Notes under the pieces: model-generated
What the model was told of the DNA's origin: nothing
What the model saw: only the letters and a program-made list of their open reading frames with translations
The model's database searches: none
DNA from: Coriaria nepalensis
Lineage: Eukaryota > Streptophyta > Magnoliopsida > Cucurbitales > Coriariaceae
NCBI GenBank assembly: GCA_027186245.1
Contig: CP114490.1
Location: 387,001-451,000 of the forward strand
DNA: 64,000 nucleotides
Direction: 5' to 3'
Translations under genes and position numbers: made by a program
Shown: positions 49,501-63,392 of the stretch, piece after piece
Numbering within the stretch: the stretch's first letter is position 1
How the letters are laid out: every line of letters begins with the position of its first letter

Positions 49501-50460
49501 CTGAGCAATTAGAATTGATAGTCGATTTCCAGATTGATGATGATGATGATGATGATGATATGGTTTCATTGCCATCCTCTTTAACGTTATCATTACTTGA
49601 GTTGGACAATTCACCGTCTAAGTACAACCATACTGCTGATGAACATCTCAAAGCGTCACAAGATACTGCTGAGAACCGACTCAGGTATAGTGTTATTATG
49701 CTTTCTTGATTCATCTGAAAACTTCTTAATGGGTTTGTGTTGTGGTCATATCCTTTATTGACATTATAGCAGATAAGTGGATCGTCATCATTGATCCTCT
49801 TTGTTAAAGTCCATTTTCCTTTGATAGTAGTCGTTTTGTTGTTTTGGGCGTTTTAAATATAGGCATAATTTTTTAGAATGAATTTTAAAGGTCGTCATTT
49901 GCTGTTAAAAGGTGGCTATAAAAAATTATAGATGGTTGAGTTGTGTTATGTCATACACTGATACCTGTTATAATGTTTTCCTCAGAGCTGCAGCTAGAGC
50001 TTGTGATGAAGATAGTCTGGCATGGGCTTCTTCCGTATTTCCAACATATGATCTGCGGGCCCGATCAGGATCTAAAGCCCAGTCACTGGGAAAGCACAAG
50101 CTATCTATTCCAGACTCCACCAAACCCACTAAATTGAAGCTCAGAAAAACTGCAATGGATCATATTGAGACCCCCGAACATTTTTCTATTCCAGCATTGC
50201 GGAAAATGACATCTGCCCTACATATGGGTCTCAATTTAATTTCACAGGACCCACTTAGGGAAGTTGGGTTTGACGACTCTAGTTTCTTCGACCATGGTTA
50301 CTTAGCCGATGATACTACTACTGGCTTCCTTTATGGCATTAATAAAGACCTGGAACTTGAACCTGAGGGTCAACAAATGGTCCTGGATCAGTATATCTCT
50401 GGGGTGATCTCCGGCCTCGATGATTGTTCTATACAACCAGAGTTCATGGACATTGGCTAG
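40599..50460 (+). CDS. PIE1: SWR1-complex chromatin-remodelling ATPase PIE1
   Basis: Twenty coding exons: 40599-40658, 41006-41065, 41192-41299, 41450-41530, 41620-41708, 41825-41949, 42039-42145, 42719-42854, 43154-43231, 43306-43379, 43464-43598, 43848-43886, 44069-44137, 44269-44331, 44413-47476, 47749-47813, 47901-47971, 48172-48931, 49149-49684, 49986-50460. Phases all agree and give 2064 aa, close to Arabidopsis PIE1. HSA domain at about 21-77 (THWDHVLEEMVWLSKDFE). SNF2 ATPase: Walker A DEMGLGKT near 541, DEAH near 645, LLTGTPLQN. Helicase C near 1100 (RLDGSTQPEERQ, STRSGGVGINL, DRCHRIGQTREVHIYRL). The long insert between the lobes is typical of the INO80/SWR1 class. SANT/Myb-like domain near 1630-1690. 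PIE1 exchanges H2A for H2A.Z in nucleosomes and is needed for FLC expression and normal flowering time. Intron 4 begins with GC. Confidence 0.95.
49543..49559 (+). repeat. (GAT)n coding repeat, Asp run in PIE1
   Basis: Trinucleotide repeat encoding a run of Asp near the C-terminal part of PIE1; a likely length-variable site. Confidence 0.7.
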
Positions 50461-50932
50461 GGCCTACATGACCGTGTTAAGAACTCAGTTAATGTCTAGA
50501 ATGAGATCTTGGGATTGTTTGATACAGACGTAGGATACGGCAGGTCCAATCTGGTTTAAGCATTCTTGGGGCGACAGGGCGGCATATGGTGACTGCAAAT
50601 GTGGAATTGGAAGTTCATTGAAGCCAATCTAAGCAGGGTTTGAAGGAAAATTAGGACAGAAACACAAAATGTTGCAACAAAAAGACAAGGAAAGGAAAGA
50701 GAGTTGTGAACTTGTAATTCCTTTCCTTTTTAACAGGAAATCTATGTTAATTATTTTTGGTGGTCTTCTTTGTGAAGGCTATCTATTTGTGGGCGTACAA
50801 GCAAGGAAGTAAATATTCATTAATCATTTGTGAAATGCACAAATACCTCTCTCTCACTCTCTCTATTTCTATATAAATATTGTATATAGTATGTCTTAAT
50901 AGTTAATTAATATTTACTTGTGAAAGGCTATT

Positions 50933-50975
<43 letters not shown>

Positions 50976-51031
50976 AAGAATATATATATATATATAATAT
51001 AAAGAATATATATATATATATAATATAAAGA

Positions 51032-51062
<31 letters not shown>

Positions 51063-51482
51063 ATATAAAGTTACTCTTTATTTTACTAAATAAATTTTTG
51101 GTAAAACATGAAGATTTCATCCGAATAAATAATGTTCAAACAATCAGAAGCACAATTATCAATTAATAGAATAATAGTCTTCTTAGCAGTTGTAGATAGA
51201 TGAAGGAAACATTGGAAGTATTTTGTAAGTATTCATCAACTCTGAACTAGTAATTTATAATTTTTGAACTCCACTCTCATCTCATCCTCTTCCAAAACCT
51301 CCTCCCTCCTTCTAGGGTTAGGGTTTCTCTTCCGCTCTCATATTTCTATACTGATAGTTCCTCTTTACTAATTCTCCGCCGTTTCGTTGTTCGTATCTTT
51401 CTCTATATTCTGCGTTTGTTTTTGAGCTTGTTCATTGGCTCGTTGGCTTCAGATCTTGATCTAGACCTTTGTTTGGAAATAA
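50461..51482. other. PIE1 3' UTR, AT minisatellite and CCCH-KH leader
   Basis: The first 400 bases are the likely PIE1 3' UTR. A TA-rich minisatellite follows. From about 51290 a CT-rich leader with TAGGGTTAGGGTTT (telo-box) precedes the next gene, a promoter motif common in plant genes for translation and ribosome biogenesis. Confidence 0.55.
50938..51068. repeat. AT-rich minisatellite, unit about 24-26 bases
   Basis: A (TA)n block punctuated by the word AATATAAAGAA repeated at near-regular spacing (near 50970, 50997, 51023) and again in part near 51062, making a compound microsatellite-minisatellite. Confidence 0.75.
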
Positions 51483-53450
51483 ATGGATATGCGCAAGAGA
51501 GGCAGGCCTGAAGCGAGCTTCAACGTCAATGGCGGATTCAAGAAGTCCAAGAAAGGTTTTTCTCTTTCTTTCCTATCTTATCTTTCTCAGCTAGTTTGGT
51601 TTTTTTTTTTTTTTTTGTTTGCTTCTCTGTTCTGTTGCTACTAGTCTATGATTTGTGTTGCCTAATTTGATGATTCTAGTTTCGTCAACTGGCATACTCT
51701 TTAATTAGCGCCATTTAGGTTATTCGGGAGTTCCATTATGCTTTCTTACTTGGAATGTAGAGAGAGAAGATTGGTTAAGAAAGTACCTATACTAACCTAC
51801 GAAATATATTATCTTGCTCACTTTTAAAACTATATATAACGTGTATCTGATGGAAAGACCTATTCTTCCTGTCCATAGGATCATCCTATGGACATCTCTT
51901 CCATTTTTCGTAACTCATAAGAATTGGACAATATTTTCAAGTAAATCATTTAAGAATCCTTGAAAACCATAACTAAGAAAGAATAATAATGTTTTGCAAC
52001 AGAACTGGAGTCAATCGGTGTAGGAAGCAAATCGAAGCCATGCACCAAGTTTTTCAGGTTCAAATCTTTACCCATATCTAAATAAAAATCTAAAAACGCA
52101 TCTTATATGTATCCTAATGTCTACGAGTTATCACAAGTGTTTAATTTACTATGGTTACTAAATAAAGTTGTGTAAATGTGCTCGAGATTTCTAATACAGG
52201 TATATAATGTCCTTCGATGTATCCAATTTAACAACCCTTGCTTAACGATGTACATTAATATTGGCGCTCAAGACTACTCAAAAGTTGACTCTTTTCATGA
52301 GTACGGTGTTTTTACAATTTCTTTCACCTGTTCTCACTACAAGTTTATAATCATTTAGATGGAAACTGGAAACATGAGTTGTCGATGATACAAACAAATA
52401 AAACTTTCCCAAGTATAAACGATACTTCAACTATATAATTCACCCCGGAAAATGGGTATGGCGAGATCTAAATTCTTTCACAACTTGAAAATTCTTTTAA
52501 GACATGGGTTCTTACTTAGCATTAAGGATTGTAGGACAATCAATCGAGCAATTACAGTGTTCCTGTTGAAAATCCAGCTTCACTCAAGACTTTCTTACTA
52601 GAGTGAAATCGGTTGTACTCAACTGCTGTGGATTTTTTTGATTTATCAATCTGTTAAAGTGTGTTATAATTTGCATTGCAGTACTGCTGGCTGTCCTTTT
52701 GGAGAGGGGTGCCACTTCCTTCACTACATTCCAGGCGGTTATAATGCAGTGGCCCAGATGATGAATCTAGATCCTGCCATTCCTCCATCTAGATCTGTGG
52801 CAGCCCCACCACCCATTACCAATGGGCCCGCCTCTTCTACAACAGTTAAAACCCGCATGTGCCACAAGTACAACTCGGCCGAGGGCTGCAAATATGGGGA
52901 CAAATGCCATTTTGCTCACGGCGAATGGGAATTAGGGAAACCTTTCTCTTCTTCCCACGATGATCCCCATTCGATGGGCAGTCATATTATGGACCGTTTT
53001 GGCAGTGGCCATTTGGACCCACCTCCCTCAGGTCCTGCTACAAGCTTCGGTGCTTCAGCCAAAGCTAAGATCAGTGTAGATGCTTCCCTTGCCGGAGCTA
53101 TCATAGGCAAGGGCGGGGTCAATTCTAAGCAGATTTGCCAGCAAACTGGAGCTAAGCTATCCATCCGGGATCATGAATCCGATTCAAATCTTAAAAATAT
53201 TGAACTTGAGGGTACTTTTGATCAGATTAAGGAAGCAAGTACCATGGTCAGGGAACTAATAGTCACGGTTTTGAGGGCGGGCCCGCTGAAAAATTCTAGG
53301 CCTAGCGGTGGTGGGCCTGGATCCCAAGCCCCGCTAGGTAGTAATTATAAAACTAAACTATGTGATAATTATACTAAAGGGTCTTGCACTTTTGGAGATA
53401 GGTGTCACTTTGCACACGGGGCTGCCGAATTGCGTAAGTCCAGGTTTTGA
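51483..53450 (+). CDS. CCCH zinc finger and KH domain RNA-binding protein
   Basis: Three exons: 51483-51555, 52003-52057, 52682-53450, giving 298 aa. Three CCCH fingers of the C-x7/8-C-x5-C-x3-H type: CTKFFSTAGCPFGEGCHFLH (split by intron 2), CHKYNSAEGCKYGDKCHFAH and CDNYTKGSCTFGDRCHFAH at the C-terminus. A KH domain lies between the second and third (ISVDASLAGAIIGKGGVNSK, with the GKGG loop). The N-terminus MDMRKRGRPEASFN is basic. This arrangement defines a small plant family (Arabidopsis At5g06770, At3g12130, At1g32360 from memory) thought to bind mRNA; targets are not well known. In Arabidopsis the homologs sit beside EML genes, as here with the EML remnant. A telo-box lies in the leader near 51315. 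No lesions seen; all junctions GT-AG. Confidence 0.93.
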
Positions 53451-54627
53451 CATCATTTTTTGTTCAAATATTTATTCTTTATAGTCTCTCCCGTGTTAGA
53501 CGGTGCACAACATTCTGTGCAGTTTTGTATCAGTGTTTTGAGGTGAATCTGTTTTTGTTTTACGAACTGTTTTAGGCCAATCCTTTTACTTTTCTCAATT
53601 TATGTTTTCCTCCCCAAAATGGCTCCACATGTTTTCAACTGCTAAAACAAACTTGTAACGCTTGCCTTTCTTATTCATGTCCGGAATTATATATTATACA
53701 GTAACAGCGAACCATGACACACTGGCAATAACAAAGTATAGAAACACAGTAAAATTAACACCTGCTTTCTAATTAATACTACGAAGGCTTATAACACGAG
53801 GCATGCAGCTCTAACGGTACGTGCCTCCGGTATTGTATCTAGTGCTGGTACCTGTGCCGGTGTGGGTCCCTCTCGGATGAGTCTAGGCTTGCCTGGGTTT
53901 TACGTGTTTACGGAGGTCTATATGATGTTAGTGATCATTCGGTCTCCTGTAGATCTCCTCTTTAAGAGTAATATTAAGCGGTAAGTAATCATTAAACTTT
54001 TGAATTTTTTTTAAGTATATATATAATTAAGGTTTTTAGGGGGTGCACGTTAGGAAGGAAGGGGTCCTATACCTATATTCCAAGAATTTATAGGTAATTT
54101 TGAATAAGGAATTAAGATCCTATACCTAGAGCCAGTAAGGATACCAAAAGAGAAAAAAAGAAAAGAGGAAAAAAAGGAAAAAAAGGAGCAAATTGAAAAT
54201 AAACTATCCCTTGTTGTTCGAATCTATAAGACACTACTAGCATTGCTGTCACATAGCAAACTAGCCATGAACTTCACCTTCCTCTACCTTCTTGTATCTC
54301 CAGCTAGCAAAGCAGCGGAGTGGTATCTCACTAACCTACCTATCTATCTATATATATATATATATACATAGTTGACTCGAATGATCATGATATGAAAGTA
54401 GAAAGATCAGATGACAGATCGGTGATTCTATTCATGACTGTGAGGCTTAAAAACATTCTCTCTTGTCCTATTCTATGTACCAGAGTCCAGTCTATGTTTC
54501 TTTACTGTTATATAAATATAAATATAAGTATATTTATTTATATATAAGCATCCTTGTTTCATTCCCTCTAGATCAACAATCAAACCTACAACTAATCTCT
54601 CTCTCTCTCTCTCGAGAATATTATAAA
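53451..54627. other. intergenic: CCCH-KH 3' UTR and VQ promoter
   Basis: Mostly featureless. A small (TCTA)n/(TA)n run lies near 54340-54366, and TATAAATA-like sequence near 54510-54550 with a (TC)n leader just before the VQ start codon. Confidence 0.5.
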
Positions 54628-55098
54628 ATGCATTCAGCTTGTTCAGGCATGCACAAGGATTCAAAGATAATGACAAAAGCAAAGCCCGCGGTTCGTATAA
54701 TTCACATATTCGCCCCCGAAATCATCAACACCGACGTTGAAAACTTCCGTGATTTAGTGCAGAAACTCACCGGCAAGCCCACAGAAGACAAGAAAAACAG
54801 CTACAAGATGAAGCTCGTGAAGAAATCTTCACCAATCATTACAAGTACTAGTAATAATGTTAACATCCTTCCAAAGAAATGGGAGCTCTGCACAAGTGTT
54901 TATGATCCTGATGATGAGAGCATCATGAATTCAGGTGGGTTCTTGGGCGGGTTTTCTGATCTGGATCGTGAAGGGGACGGGTTTATCGATCAAAACATTG
55001 GTGGGTTTCCATTAATGCTACCTAATTTTGATCACCATGCTCATAACTCACACATTCATGCTTATGACCAGGATCATACTCATGAATTGCAGGCTTAA
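54628..55098 (+). CDS. VQ-motif protein
   Basis: Single-exon gene of 156 aa. The start at 54628 is the first Met after a (TC)n leader; the frame is open further upstream to 54463, but that part is low-complexity (KYKYKYIYLYI) and clearly leader. Residues 40-49 hold the VQ motif FRDLVQKLTG (F-x3-VQ-x-LTG), the only domain. The preceding PAVRIIHIFAPEIINTD is typical of the VQ17/VQ25-like group. The C-terminus has GGFLGGFSD and a His-rich tail. VQ proteins are nuclear cofactors that bind WRKY factors and are often MAP-kinase substrates; they tune defence and growth. I recall VQ17 (At2g42140) and VQ25 (At3g58000) near SPL9 and SPL15 in Arabidopsis, which fits this position. The intronless structure is normal for the family. 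Confidence 0.9.
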   Translation: MHSACSGMHKDSKIMTKAKPAVRIIHIFAPEIINTDVENFRDLVQKLTGKPTEDKKNSYKMKLVKKSSPIITSTSNNVNILPKKWELCTSVYDPDDESIMNSGGFLGGFSDLDREGDGFIDQNIGGFPLMLPNFDHHAHNSHIHAYDQDHTHELQA

Positions 55099-56019
55099 TT
55101 AGTGAACCCTATCAATTATTTTATTTTTTTATTTTGCTTTAGTGTGAATGTTTAGTGTTTAATATTTATCTTTTTGTTATAGTGTTTGTGGGCTGTAGGC
55201 CCGTTAGCCCAAGTAACGCCCGTAACCAGTGGGCCTAACGAACAACTGTCCGACCTATTACTGTTTCAGACTAGCCGTTACTACAACTCGAAACATATGT
55301 TTTGTTATAGATCTTCTTCTCCCAATCTATAACTTTGTCTGAAGAACAGAATCTCAAGGTAGAGAAGTCAAAGGAGTTGAGTGAAATCATGAGACATCTT
55401 ATAAATCTTGAAATACAATCTAAAAATTTCAAAAGATTAAATGAAGTTAGCATCCGATGATCAAGTTTGATTGATTGATACTCTAAAGCTAACCATTGAC
55501 TTCAATCATTGATAATGATTGGAGTTAGAAGTAGAATTCCTTAAAGAATCAAGTTCATTGACTTTTTTTTTTCTTTTTTTTTTTTTTGCATTATTTTTGG
55601 TACTTTGATTTTACTTTTAATATCTCTATAGCTCCCACCCCCTTGCATGCTCTCCGGTGTCAACCTCAATTCGAACTAGAATACTAATAATAATAATTAT
55701 TATTATTATTTTGAAATCAAAGAGAATAACGATTAATTTAGGTTCCTAATGTAACAAGTAGGGGAGGGATCTTAAGCACGTAGCTAATAAGCCAGCTAGA
55801 AGGGTGTCTTGAATTCTTATAAGAAGAGAATCTTCATCGAATCTTTTGTATTCTTTAGAATATATATATAGTAATAATAATAATAATGAATGGAGAGGGA
55901 GGGAAATATTTAAAGAGGAGGCAAGGCTGGCAACAACATAGAAGAACATTATAAAACGAAAATAATGAATGACACGAGCATATGAAAGTACGTAGTTGGT
56001 AGGATTAAATGGTAGAAAT

Positions 56020-56045
56020 AGATAGATAGATAGATAGATAGATAG
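56020..56045. repeat. (GATA)n microsatellite
   Basis: About six copies of GATA. Confidence 0.9.
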
Positions 56046-56229
56046 GATTGGATAGAGAGATAGATCATAATGCATGCATTGCAGGTAAGAAAGGTGAGAC
56101 CAGTAGTACTGATCTATACGGTACGATACTATATACATTTTTATTGATGCCAGCCTTTCTTTTTTTCTGATCTGTGACTACTCCTCCCTCTCCCCTTCTT
56201 CTTCTTCTTCTTCTTCTTCACTAAAATGA

Positions 56230-56268
<39 letters not shown>

Positions 56269-56270
56269 AT
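56230..56270. repeat. (AAAT)n microsatellite
   Basis: About ten copies of a four-base unit, just after a (CTT)n run at about 56199-56220. Confidence 0.9.
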
Positions 56271-57530
56271 TATAAGCTACTTTGCTTTTCTTTGCTTTCA
56301 CATGATCCCTGCATGTGTTTTCACTTTAATTTTCCCTTTTCCCTCTACTTCTATAAACTTTCCCTTTTACTCACTTATCAACGACATTTTCTTTCTCACT
56401 CAAAAAAGTCAAAAGTGGCACCCCTTCATTACATCTTCGGTCAAACCCAACCGTCTTATATCATATATCATGTATACGTGTATATATATATATATATATA
56501 CTTTTCTTTTGATTTTTTTATTAATAATATTTAATTAAAAATAATAATAAAAATAAAATTACTTTTACTCGTTATTATTATAATTATTTTTTATTCTTTC
56601 TTCTTTTTTTTTTTCTTTTTTTTTTTACTTTCTTTCTCTCAATAATTGAATAATTGGTAAGAAAACCTTGTCCTTTACTTTTTTTGATTTACTCCTTTTT
56701 GCTCTAATTTATTCCTCCTTTTTGCTCGATACTAAAAAAATACAAAGAAATTGCACGTATTAAAAAAATATGTGTGATACGGTTTTTGTATTTTTTATTT
56801 TTAAAATTTAAAACTGATTTCGATTCAATTTATGCATGAGAAAATAAAATAATTTAAAGAGGTCAAGAGATAATGCGTGCGATCGCTTCTAGAACCCACA
56901 TAAAATAACCTGCGGGGACTCGATTCATGGTACGTACGGTCGGATCGGACCAAGAGCCCACCAACTGGTTGGCATGTTTTCGTTTCGAGACGGCAGTCGG
57001 TGGATTCGACCCAATGATTCATGCGGGTCCATAACTTAAGCGGGCATTTAAGGGCACAATTGTAACTGTATGAGTAAATAGTTGGCATTTTTGTCATTTA
57101 CTAACACGCGGTTTCGTCAACTTTCCTCTTCCCCTTACCGCCACCTCCAACTGCTCTGTCCCCCCCTGCAAAATCCCCTCTCCCCCTCCCTCCTTAAACC
57201 AACTATCTTTCCCTCACTAACCGTCTCTAAGATCTCTCTCTCTCTCTCTCTCTCTGTAACCCTCTAATCACAACTTTTCAGTACATTTCCGATCGTCTTC
57301 TCAAAACCTCAGACAAAGATTTTCCCTCTTTCCAATCACACTTTCAAACTCCGATCGACAGTTTTTTCCATCTGGGTCTCTTTAAAGAAATCTATTCTCT
57401 TCTGGGTCACCTTCCATTTCTTGAAATTCTTCAGAAAATAACTAGAAAAAGAAAGCTTAACAGTCAATCTTAGTAAGGGAAAAATCTCACCTTAAAAAGT
57501 ATCGGGTATAACTGAAAAGGGAAATGAGGG

Positions 57531-59376
57531 ATGTTTTCATGGCTGGCAAGGATCGCGTTTTCTTGTTGGTCGCCGGTAACAAGGTATGCCCGTACGAGCA
57601 GGGATGAAGATTCTGACCAGCAAGATTCCTCCTCCTCATTTCCTTCGCAGGATAATCTTTTATGGTGCAGAGACCTTGAAAAGCACTCCTATGGCGACTT
57701 CTCCTTCGCTGTGGTTCAAGCCAATGAGGTCATTGAGGATCACAGCCAGGTCGAGACTGGTCGTGAAGGTATCTTCGTCGGAGTTTATGATGGCCATGGT
57801 GGGCCCGAGGCATCTCGGTTCATCTCCGACCACCTCTTTCGCCATCTAATGAGTAAGGCTTTAATCTTGGTTCACTTATTTTTTTCTTCTGGTTTTTCTG
57901 GTTTTTGGGATTAAAAAAAAAAATCATCGATGTATTTTTCTTTCAATCGTGTGTGAGTTTAGATAATTCAAGTTGTTTCAAATTGAATTCTCTCGTTTGC
58001 ATTTCATGTAGTTTTCTTGAATTACAATTATAACTCAACAAAACAATGATTTTCTTATCATATTTTGTGAAGTTTACTGTTTCCAGGATACTCCTTAAAC
58101 CCTTATTTGTTAAGTTTAAAGAATTCAATGAAACATGTAGTAAGGATATATCTTATAATTCTGGTTTCTGCATTCACTTTTGTGGATTTATCTCAAATCT
58201 TGGTCTAAAAACAATGGGGTTAGATTTAGAAATCATATTCAGTCAACTTGATATACAAATGGCTCGAAAAGACTAAAACTTCATCTGATATGGAATCTTG
58301 AGTCTTTTCTGTGATGTGTTCATATAGAAACTTTTTGAAATCCTTTTTTACAGACTTGTCCTCATCTTTATACCCACAGGGCTTGCCCAAGAAAATGGAA
58401 CCATATCAGAAGAAGTACTTAAAAGCGCATTTTCTGCAACAGAAGAGGGCTTTCTTACTCTTGTCCGTAGGTCGTGTGGAATAAAACCGGTGATCGCAGC
58501 GATGGGCTCTTGCTGTTTAGTGGGGGTCATTTACAGAGGGACACTATACATAGCTAATCTTGGTGACTCAAGAGCCGTGATTGGTTCCTTAGGCAAATCT
58601 AATAGGATAGTAGGCGAGCAGTTAACTAGAGAACATAATGCAAGCATGGAGGATGTTAGACAAGAACTCAGGTCATTACACCCAGATGATTCCCACATCG
58701 TCGTTTTAAAGCACGGAGTTTGGCGTATTAAAGGCATAATTCAGGTTCCTTTCTAGCTTAACGTTACTCTATGATCAACAATTTTGTTTATTTATTTTTA
58801 ACCGAAATTATTATCCTTTGGAATTATTTAGGTATCAAGGTCTATAGGCGATGCATACTTGAAGAAGCCGGAATTCTCTCTAGATCCTTCTTTTCCAAGA
58901 TTCCATCTTCCAGAACCGATACGCCGGCCTGTTCTAACTGCCGAACCGACCTTAAACACTAGAGTATTACAACCGAATGATAAATTTCTCATCTTTGCAT
59001 CGGACGGTCTATGGGAGCACATGACTAATCAAGAGGCGGTTGAAATCGTTCATAACAGCCCACGACAAGTACATAATTTTTCGTTTAATGTTACTTTAGG
59101 GTTTTCTCCCTGAATTATTTTAACGTTTTCTTGTAACAGGGGATTGCAAGGAGACTTGTGAAAAGGGCTCTGAACGAGGCAGCAAAGAAGAGGGAGATGA
59201 GATATGATGATCTAAATAAGGTGGAGAAAGGTGTTAGGAGATTCTTTCATGATGACATCACTGTGGTGGTTGTCTTTTTAGACAATGAATTGCCGGGAAG
59301 TATGATAGCTGTGCCGGAGTTGTCGATACGAGGGTACAATGACACTGTGGGACCCTCCAATTTCAACATTGTCTGA
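57531..59376 (+). CDS. protein phosphatase 2C, clade D
   Basis: Four exons: 57531-57852, 58380-58744, 58832-59068, 59140-59376, giving 386 aa. PP2C metal-site motifs are intact: [16 protein letters not shown] near residue 84, [32 protein letters not shown] and [13 protein letters not shown]. The N-terminus [10 protein letters not shown] with an amphipathic or membrane-associating helix, and the lack of a regulatory extension, fit clade D. These phosphatases dephosphorylate the penultimate Thr of plasma-membrane H+-ATPases; SAUR proteins inhibit them to drive acid growth. At5g06750 (APD8) is the likely counterpart from synteny with the CCCH-KH and EML genes. An acceptor at 58353 (CAG) exists 27 bases before the one I use, but only the join at 58380 gives the conserved RHLMRLAQENG. 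An upstream ATG seven bases before the start opens an overlapping 27-codon frame. Confidence 0.93.
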
Positions 59377-60203
59377 AAGGGTAGTGAGTAGTAAGTAAGC
59401 AAATAACTTCGGAATCAAGTATGGGTCTGGTTCTTCATTTTCTTGCAACCTTTATTTTTTGCGACGTTTGTTCGTTGTTTCTTTCTTTAGGTTTTTTTGG
59501 CAAAAGCTCGAACCTTTTATGGTTTGCTTTACTCTGATTCACCCAACTGTGGTATAATATTCCTCGTAACAAATTGTAGCGCCTTTTTTTGGGGTTTTTT
59601 TTTTTTGCATTTAACGAAAATAATGCTGTAAAATGACACAATAATAATTGGAAACATGCAACAACAGATTAAAGACGTATGGGATGTGTATGGATACTTC
59701 ATACTAGTTAGAAAGAAGGTTGGGTTTCAACCCAACAACCTGGGCCGACTAAGCCCAAGAGTAACTAAAAGTAGACAAATATGAATAGGATTCCAACCAA
59801 GTTGTGATAAAAATTTTGATGCATGCCAACAAGTATTCTTACAGGCAAGTAGGCAACTTAAGATAACAATTGCCAAGTAGCGAATCAAGATGCCAAAAAA
59901 TGTAGTTCGCTGGAATGAATGCCTGCCTTAAATTAGATTCGTAATGAAATGAAATTGTGATTCAACCAATCCAAATGAGTTACAATACTCAAATTCTCTT
60001 TCCATCACCCAAGTTGTAATGTTGTTCATTATCCTCAGCAAAACAAGACGTAAGAAGAAAACAGGGAATAAACGTGAGCTTAAAAAAAATTAGTGAAGAA
60101 AATAGAAATGGCAGTTCCACAACCTTAAATTTTTTTTTTTTTCTTTTTTTTGTGATACAAGTCTTGTGTATATAATTCTTCGTCTGCATCTCAGTTTTCG
60201 TGA
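59377..60203. other. PP2C 3' UTR and tail-to-tail spacer
   Basis: The left half is the likely PP2C 3' UTR. The right half lies downstream of the actin remnant. No gene was seen. Confidence 0.5.
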
Positions 60204-61782
<1,579 letters not shown>

Positions 61783-63338
61783 TTTCTATTTGCCTGCATC
61801 AGAAATCCACCAGCGATCACGTAGTTTGAAAAGTAAATAAATCAAGCAAAGAGACTAGAATCGTTCAGCCATTGGGATCACTATAATCATTCTATAATGT
61901 AACGAGATGTCAGAAAATGGAAAGACGGATCTATTTTTGAATCGGTGAAAATTGAATCCATTATAAAGAATTTGCAAATATGAAATTGCGAGAGAATATT
62001 GAGATTTCCGCTACATTTCCATTTCTATAGAAAGCAATACCGATCGAGAATATAACAATTAGATTGCAAAGTTGCAGATACAATCCAATTTAAGCACTTC
62101 TCTAGCTTATAATAAGAAGTATTTTAGATCATTCATCCCACATTCTGAAAATCTAGGATTAAAATGAAAAACATACATGATTGAATCGTCATTATCAATT
62201 TCAGGGCCGAGTCCAGGAATTTTCTTCAACCAGACGCCATAAATCGATAATAGAGAGGACAATACCTTGGATTGGAAGGAATCTGTCCGGACTCTCTAAA
62301 AACTTGAAAACAGATTCAATGGCAGAGCCAGAGCCTACCCGCCTTCTTGGTTTTAAAAAAGGGGGAGGTGGAAGAAATGAAATTCGCCTTAAATGAACAC
62401 CAAATTCGCTCTGTCGAGATCGTGGCCGTCTATTTGGAATCTCCGATCTACGGACCCCATTAAGCATCACTCTGAAGGTGGAAACAGCTGTCTCACTTTT
62501 GATAAGTTCTCACAGTAATGACGAAAATACCCCAACATTTGATAACATTTAATCATTTCATCGGAGGTGTTTGAGGGGAAAAAAGGCGCGAAACTCGTAC
62601 GAGTATAAATGGTTATTAACTATTTGTATCTTCTTAAAAGTTCAATTAGCATTTTGACCGATCATTTTTTAAAATTTGAGCATTTAAGCCCATTTAGTGA
62701 TTTTAATGTAGATAACCCATTTAAATTTTAAAAATTTACCTTCTTGAATTGTGCGAGAGAGGGATTAACATGCCAATTTGTATTATCAGTTGAGGGTGTG
62801 AAGTTTGGGTTTCTATAATATAATGGGTATTTTACACAACTTGTAATACAGGAAGCTTTCTTTTGTATTTCATCCTTTTTTTTTATTAATTTCAAGTTAT
62901 TTTATATAAGAAATATAAAAATGTCCAATCTAGCTTTTAAATATAATTAACTAATCATAATTATTTTCCAAATCTAAGTTGGTACATATTAAGCATGAAA
63001 TTGCTAAAAGAAGTATGAAAACTAAGTAATCGTGTAGATATGTGGTTAAAATGTAAATGAGTATTATATTGAATGTGGAGTGAGATTTCAAAAATACCAT
63101 TGCACTTTTATTATATTCCATATATTTCCATCGGACAAAGGATACAATCGTCAATAAGAAAAATAAGAATGGATAAATTTGTCATGCTAAAAGCGTTATA
63201 GAAAAAGTTGATTTTCTTCTTTTTTTTTTTTTTTTTCTAAAAAGAATAATGCTTTTTAATAATGCTTCCCTATATTAAATAAAGTTGTAAATCAAATGGT
63301 CTACATGTACCTTCTACGTTTCTTGCTAATGTTATGGT

Positions 63339-63392
63339 GTATGTATGTATGTATGTATGTATGTATGTATGTATGTATGTATGTATGTATAC
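63339..63392. repeat. (GTAT)n microsatellite, about 13 copies
   Basis: Uninterrupted four-base repeat. The minus-strand reading frame across it is an artefact of the repeat. Confidence 0.95.

Larger units (their letters stand above)
55099..57530. other. intergenic DNA rich in microsatellites; PP2C promoter and leader
   Basis: Contains (GATA)n, (CTT)n, (AAAT)n and (TA)n runs and no recognisable gene. The PP2C leader probably starts near 57200 with (CT)n. An upstream ATG at 57524 is out of frame with the PP2C start. Confidence 0.5.

Noticed and set aside
50914..51120. Minus-strand frame of alternating Tyr and Ile
   Set aside because: Artefact of the TA-rich minisatellite.
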